From Myxococcales bacterium (GTDB taxonomy: Bacteria > Myxococcota_A > Polyangia > Polyangiales > Polyangiaceae): a stretch of 6,149 nucleotides of DNA. The notes beneath the pieces are model-generated. The model saw only the letters and a program-made list of their open reading frames with translations, searched no databases and was not told where the DNA came from. Shown here piece after piece: positions 5,790 through 6,149 of the stretch (the first letter of the stretch is position 1; each line of letters opens with the position of its first letter). The DNA lies in the NCBI GenBank assembly GCA_025362165.1, contig JANYHY010000551.1, positions 1-6,149 on the forward strand, given 5' to 3'. Position numbers and translations under genes: made by a program.

Positions 5790-6149
5790 AGTTCGGTACG
5801 GGCGTCGGCGGATCCGGCGGCTTCTGCGTGTCATTCTGGATGCAGCTCGAGAGATCGAACAGCATGAACTCGAGCGCCTTCTCTTGTGGGGAGAGGTTCG
5901 TAGTCTTGCAGTTGGCGGGGAACGTCCCGCCTGTCGCGTCGCCGCTCGACACGTGCAAGTCGCTGTACACCACCTTGCCGCACTGCTGATCTGCGGGGAG
6001 TGGGACTGGAGTGTTGAACGAGTAGTAGAGGATGGCGTTCTCTGGTGTGTTGTACACCCAACGCACGGACGTCATCGCGTTGACCTTGTCCACGTCGTGT
6101 CGTGGCTGATTGATCTGGAATTGGTCTTTGCCGTTGAGCGCCTTGACGT
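5788..6149 (-). CDS. C-terminal part of a probable secreted or surface protein, 5' end outside the window
   Basis: The frame is open to the window edge and 119 residues are visible. A GTG at 6093 is in frame, but the residues before it (such as NGKDQFQINQPRHD) continue a plausible domain, so the real start lies beyond the window. Visible features are WVYNTPENAILYYSFNTPVP, three cysteines (visible residues 56, 80 and 102), LSPQEKALEFMLFDLSSC, and a Pro-rich tail (PPDPPTPVPN). The Asn/Thr/Ser content, paired cysteines and absence of basic clusters suggest an extracytoplasmic protein with a disulfide. From memory, the EKALEFMLFDLSSC type of ending recurs in large secreted proteins or lipoproteins of Polyangia; I could not check this. 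No enzymatic motif is visible. The gene is convergent with the polyferredoxin gene, 16 bases apart, and is probably not part of that operon. Confidence 0.65.
   Translation of the reverse strand, partial: VKALNGKDQFQINQPRHDVDKVNAMTSVRWVYNTPENAILYYSFNTPVPLPADQQCGKVVYSDLHVSSGDATGGTFPANCKTTNLSPQEKALEFMLFDLSSCIQNDTQKPPDPPTPVPN

Overview
This high-GC window resembles a chromosomal stretch from a myxobacterium-like bacterium, most plausibly Polyangia (Myxococcota). The basis is indirect: strong G/C preference at third codon positions, GTG starts, and protein styles I associate with that group. These include a HEAT-like repeat protein with NPxLT motifs, a secreted protein with a Cys-containing C-terminus, and Tat and iron-sulfur redox proteins. 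No rRNA, tRNA or phylogenetic marker is present, so the assignment is tentative.

Layout. Position 1-776 (+) is the 3' part of a helical-repeat protein gene that runs in from outside the window. It converges, with a 3-base gap, on a small zinc-ribbon protein gene at 780-1070 (-). A 208-base spacer follows, dominated by a long inverted repeat (1160-1252) whose arms are each built from three near-identical octamers. Next is a complete MATE-family multidrug/cation antiporter gene, 1279-2715 (-). A 68-base divergent spacer separates it from a two-gene operon on the plus strand: a Tat-signal DUF362 protein (2784-3818) and a 650-residue membrane polyferredoxin (3819-5771). After a small hairpin, the window ends in the 3' part of a probable secreted protein gene (5788-6149, -).

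The most interesting part is the operon. The large protein reads as a NapH-type membrane domain (four helices, two CxxxCP motifs, two cytoplasmic [4Fe-4S] motif sets) joined to a NapG/MauM-type ferredoxin domain with four more cluster motif sets. A twin-arginine hydrophobic segment lies between the two halves, so the C-terminal half is predicted to be outside the cytoplasm. Six cluster motifs in one chain would form a wire across the inner membrane. The DUF362 partner also carries a Tat signal, so it would share a compartment with the NapG-like half. No nitrate reductase, cytochrome or other catalytic subunit is visible, so the electron acceptor or substrate is unknown. The two genes are coupled tightly: the ribosome binding site of the second is formed by the last codons of the first, and TGA and GTG are adjacent and in the same frame.
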